Positions 6,310-8,260 of a stretch of 8,260 nt of DNA are shown piece by piece. Below the pieces are notes generated by a model. That model was not told the origin of the DNA. It searched no databases and saw only the letters and a list, made by a program, of their open reading frames with translations. The stretch is from contig JANQOD010000223.1 in NCBI GenBank assembly GCA_028289745.1, forward strand, positions 1-8,260, given 5' to 3'. The position numbers and the translations under genes are program-made. Origin of the DNA: Allomuricauda sp. (GTDB taxonomy: Bacteria > Bacteroidota > Bacteroidia > Flavobacteriales > Flavobacteriaceae). How positions within the stretch are numbered: position 1 is the stretch's first letter; each line of letters opens with the position of its first letter.

Positions 6310-8148
6310 TTAAAAAGGCCATATCAGCGGCACCAAGAGCACCGCTGCAATAAAAAATAGTAACAATAAAGGCCCGCCGACCTTTACATAGTCTAAAAAG
6401 TTATACCCGCCAGCTGATAGTACCATGGCGTTCGTCGTCGTGCCCACAGGGGTCAAAAAAGCCGTAGAGGCGCTTATGGCCACTGTTATCAAATAGGGCT
6501 TGGGAGAAACCCCAAGCGATGTCGCAGCGATCAAGGCGATAGGTGCCATCAAAACGGCCGTGGCCGAATTATTGATGGTCTGGCTGAAACCAGTGGTCAA
6601 CAAAAAGATACCGGCCAACAAAACGGTAGGGTGCAGACTACCTAAAGAACTGACCAATCCGTTTGCGGCCATTTGGGCAACCCCGGTTTTTTGCAGGGCC
6701 AGTCCCATGGGTATCATTGCGGCGATCATGACTACACTGGTCCAACTTATGCCCTTGTACGCTTTCGAAATAGGCACGCATCGGGTCAGCATCATGATAC
6801 CAGCGCAGACCAAAGCGGCAATGGCACCGGGCAATACCTTAAAGACCAGCAAAAGAATCATCAACACCAGAGTACCCATTGCAATATAACTTCGGGTGTT
6901 GAGCGTTGCCACATTTTTTGACATGGCCTCTGGGCTTCCTGAAATTACGACATTTTCGTAAAGTGCCTTGAGCGTTTCTATATTTTCCCATGGGCCACGA
7001 ATGACAAAGGCATCACCCGCTTCAATCTTTATCTTGCCTTTAAGCGGCCTATTTTTCCGTGAAGCGGCCAATAGTTGTACCCCTGATTTTCTAAGGTACT
7101 GACCCAGATTGATCACGCGGCCCACAAAGACAGATTTTGGCGTGATCAACATTTCTGCCATGCCCACCTCTTGATTGATCAATTCGTTTTTCAAAGTATC
7201 TTTTTCGGCAGGTGTCGGAATAATGCCCAAACTAAATTTCAATGTCAATCGGTCAACCGCTTCAGGGTCTCCTTTCACCGTAATGATGTCGTGGTATCGC
7301 ATCTCGGTCTCTGGCCCTGGCAATTCAACAAAAAGTGGCACCCTCTGTTGCAGCGGACTCGGATGTCTTCGCTTCAATCGCATGACCGCCACCTGGTGCT
7401 CTTGTTCAAAATTCCAGTCACCGATCTTGGTGTCGATCAAAGGTGACATTGAACGAATACGCAGGCGATAGAGATTGTCGCCAATACTATAGCTCTCGAT
7501 CCATTTGTGCATCTCGGCATCGATATCGACCGGCCTGTTCTTGGTCTTGTGACTGGGCAGAAGACGATAGCCGATATACCTGAAATAAAGAATGGAAATC
7601 ACCAAGAGCGGTAACCCTATCAGCGAGAACTCGAAGAAAGAGAAGCCTTCCAAATTATTTTCGATCAACGTATTACTGGCAATGATGTTCGGAGGGGTTC
7701 CCGTAAGGGTCAACAAGCCGCCGGTATTCGACCCGAAGGCGACCGGCATCAATAGTTTTGAGGGCAAGGTGCCAGCGCTCCATGCCGCTGATACCGTTAC
7801 CGGAAGAAGGGCAGCCACAGTACCGGTATTGCTCACAAACCCAGATAATAGACTGGCCCCCAAAGTCACGATGATCAACAATTTCGGTACACTTTTACCC
7901 GCCCAGCTTACGAAACGCTGGCCGGCAAGGGCTGTCCACCCCGTACGCGAAAGTCCCTCACCGATAATGAACAAGGCAGCGATCATAATGACCGTGGCAT
8001 TGCTGAAACCGCTCAAGGCTTCTTTCATGTCTAAAATGCCCGTGAGGAACAATGTCAGCATTGAAATCAGCGCCACGACATCGGGAGGGAATTTGCCCCA
8101 GATAAAAAGAACTATCGTGATGGTAAGGATGATCAGTAAGGTGACCAT
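6310..8148 (-). CDS. SLC13/DASS-type permease with two central TrkA-C (RCK_C) domains
   Basis: This is a 612-aa inner-membrane protein with two membrane halves around a soluble middle. The first half (about residues 1-195) holds helices beginning VTLLIILTITIVLFIW, the hairpin motif GFVSNTGTVAALLP (103-116) and SNTGGLLTLTGTPPNIIASN (140-159). The soluble part carries two repeats resembling TrkA-C ligand-binding domains, about 226-306 and 326-406, each with a GD near its end (KGDPEAVDRL, AGDAFVIRG). The second half (about 422-612) has TINNSATAVLMAP (524-536) and FLTPVGTTTNAMV (564-576), the counterparts of the first-half motifs. Members carry di- or tricarboxylates or sulfate, usually with Na+; the sequence does not decide. 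The adjacent PEPCK gene favours C4 acids by context, whereas many relatives with TrkA-C domains are annotated as sulfate permeases. A TTG at 8175 would add nine polar residues, but ATG 8148 begins directly at helix 1 and is preferred. Confidence 0.88.
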   Translation of the reverse strand: MVTLLIILTITIVLFIWGKFPPDVVALISMLTLFLTGILDMKEALSGFSNATVIMIAALFIIGEGLSRTGWTALAGQRFVSWAGKSVPKLLIIVTLGASLLSGFVSNTGTVAALLPVTVSAAWSAGTLPSKLLMPVAFGSNTGGLLTLTGTPPNIIASNTLIENNLEGFSFFEFSLIGLPLLVISILYFRYIGYRLLPSHKTKNRPVDIDAEMHKWIESYSIGDNLYRLRIRSMSPLIDTKIGDWNFEQEHQVAVMRLKRRHPSPLQQRVPLFVELPGPETEMRYHDIITVKGDPEAVDRLTLKFSLGIIPTPAEKDTLKNELINQEVGMAEMLITPKSVFVGRVINLGQYLRKSGVQLLAASRKNRPLKGKIKIEAGDAFVIRGPWENIETLKALYENVVISGSPEAMSKNVATLNTRSYIAMGTLVLMILLLVFKVLPGAIAALVCAGIMMLTRCVPISKAYKGISWTSVVMIAAMIPMGLALQKTGVAQMAANGLVSSLGSLHPTVLLAGIFLLTTGFSQTINNSATAVLMAPIALIAATSLGVSPKPYLITVAISASTAFLTPVGTTTNAMVLSAGGYNFLDYVKVGGPLLLLFFIAAVLLVPLIWPF

Positions 8149-8167
8149 AGTAAAATTGTTGCTAGTG

Positions 8168-8260
8168 CTAATCAAGTGTCAAAACCGGAACATCGGAATG
8201 TAGCGTCAACAATTTTGTCAACCTGCCCTCAGATGGCTTTGTTTTTTGTGCATGGTTACG
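8168..8260 (-). CDS. Possible C-terminal end of an unidentified gene entering from the right edge
   Basis: On the - strand one frame is open from base 8260 to a TAG at 8170-8168, encoding 30 residues that begin RNHAQKTKPSEGRL and end HSDVPVLTLD. The other two - strand frames are closed by stops within this stretch. The stop lies 19 bp before the preferred permease ATG, a spacing typical of a cotranscribed upstream gene. Thirty open codons can occur by chance, no family is recognisable, and the stretch may instead be a leader or promoter region for the permease gene. Confidence 0.3.
   Translation of the reverse strand, partial: RNHAQKTKPSEGRLTKLLTLHSDVPVLTLD

Noticed and set aside
8149..8175. 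TTG start adding nine residues to the permease
   Set aside because: The added residues are polar and the ATG at 8148 begins right at the first membrane helix; the TTG would also overlap the stop of the upstream open frame.
7592..8203. 203-codon open frame on the + strand
   Set aside because: It is antisense to the permease gene, whose own frame shows clear SLC13 motifs. Long antisense frames are expected over hydrophobic coding sequence.

Overview
The window reads as core-metabolism chromosome of a Bacteroidota bacterium, most likely a member of the Flavobacteriaceae. The basis is the style of the encoded proteins, A-rich leaders without clear Shine-Dalgarno sequences, -7 promoter boxes of the TAnnTTTG type, and a Kdo transferase whose N-terminus looks flavobacterial. 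I see no tRNA, rRNA, CRISPR array, insertion sequence or phage gene, and no sign of recent transfer. Genus-level placement is not possible by eye.

Left part, bases 1 to about 3000: the first 18 codons of a DegT/DnrJ/EryC1-type aminotransferase run leftward off the edge. Divergent from it, on the + strand, come a Kdo transferase (waaA/kdtA, lipid A core assembly) and, 29 bp later, a sugar porter of the major facilitator superfamily. A stem-loop follows the porter. Next is a 48-codon reading frame for a small hydrophobic protein, which ends just before a strong bidirectional terminator at 3018-3040.

Right part, about 3048 to 8260: three large genes lie on the - strand. In transcription order they are an SLC13/DASS-type permease with two central TrkA-C (RCK_C) domains, a GTP-type phosphoenolpyruvate carboxykinase (PEPCK), and a plant/clade-X-like 6-phosphofructokinase. 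The permease and PEPCK genes are about 30 bp apart, with a TAAATTTG promoter-like box between them. The PEPCK and phosphofructokinase genes are 76 bp apart, with a hairpin in the gap. An open frame entering from the right edge and stopping at 8168 may be the tail of one more - strand gene.

Functionally, the right block brings together a gluconeogenic enzyme (oxaloacetate to PEP), a glycolytic enzyme (fructose 6-phosphate to fructose 1,6-bisphosphate) and an anion permease that might supply C4 acids. The left block pairs envelope lipopolysaccharide synthesis with sugar uptake. I do not see a convincing undescribed system. The points most worth a second look are the small membrane protein, the PEPCK-phosphofructokinase gap with its hairpin, the phosphofructokinase active-site combination, and the unidentified frame at the right edge.
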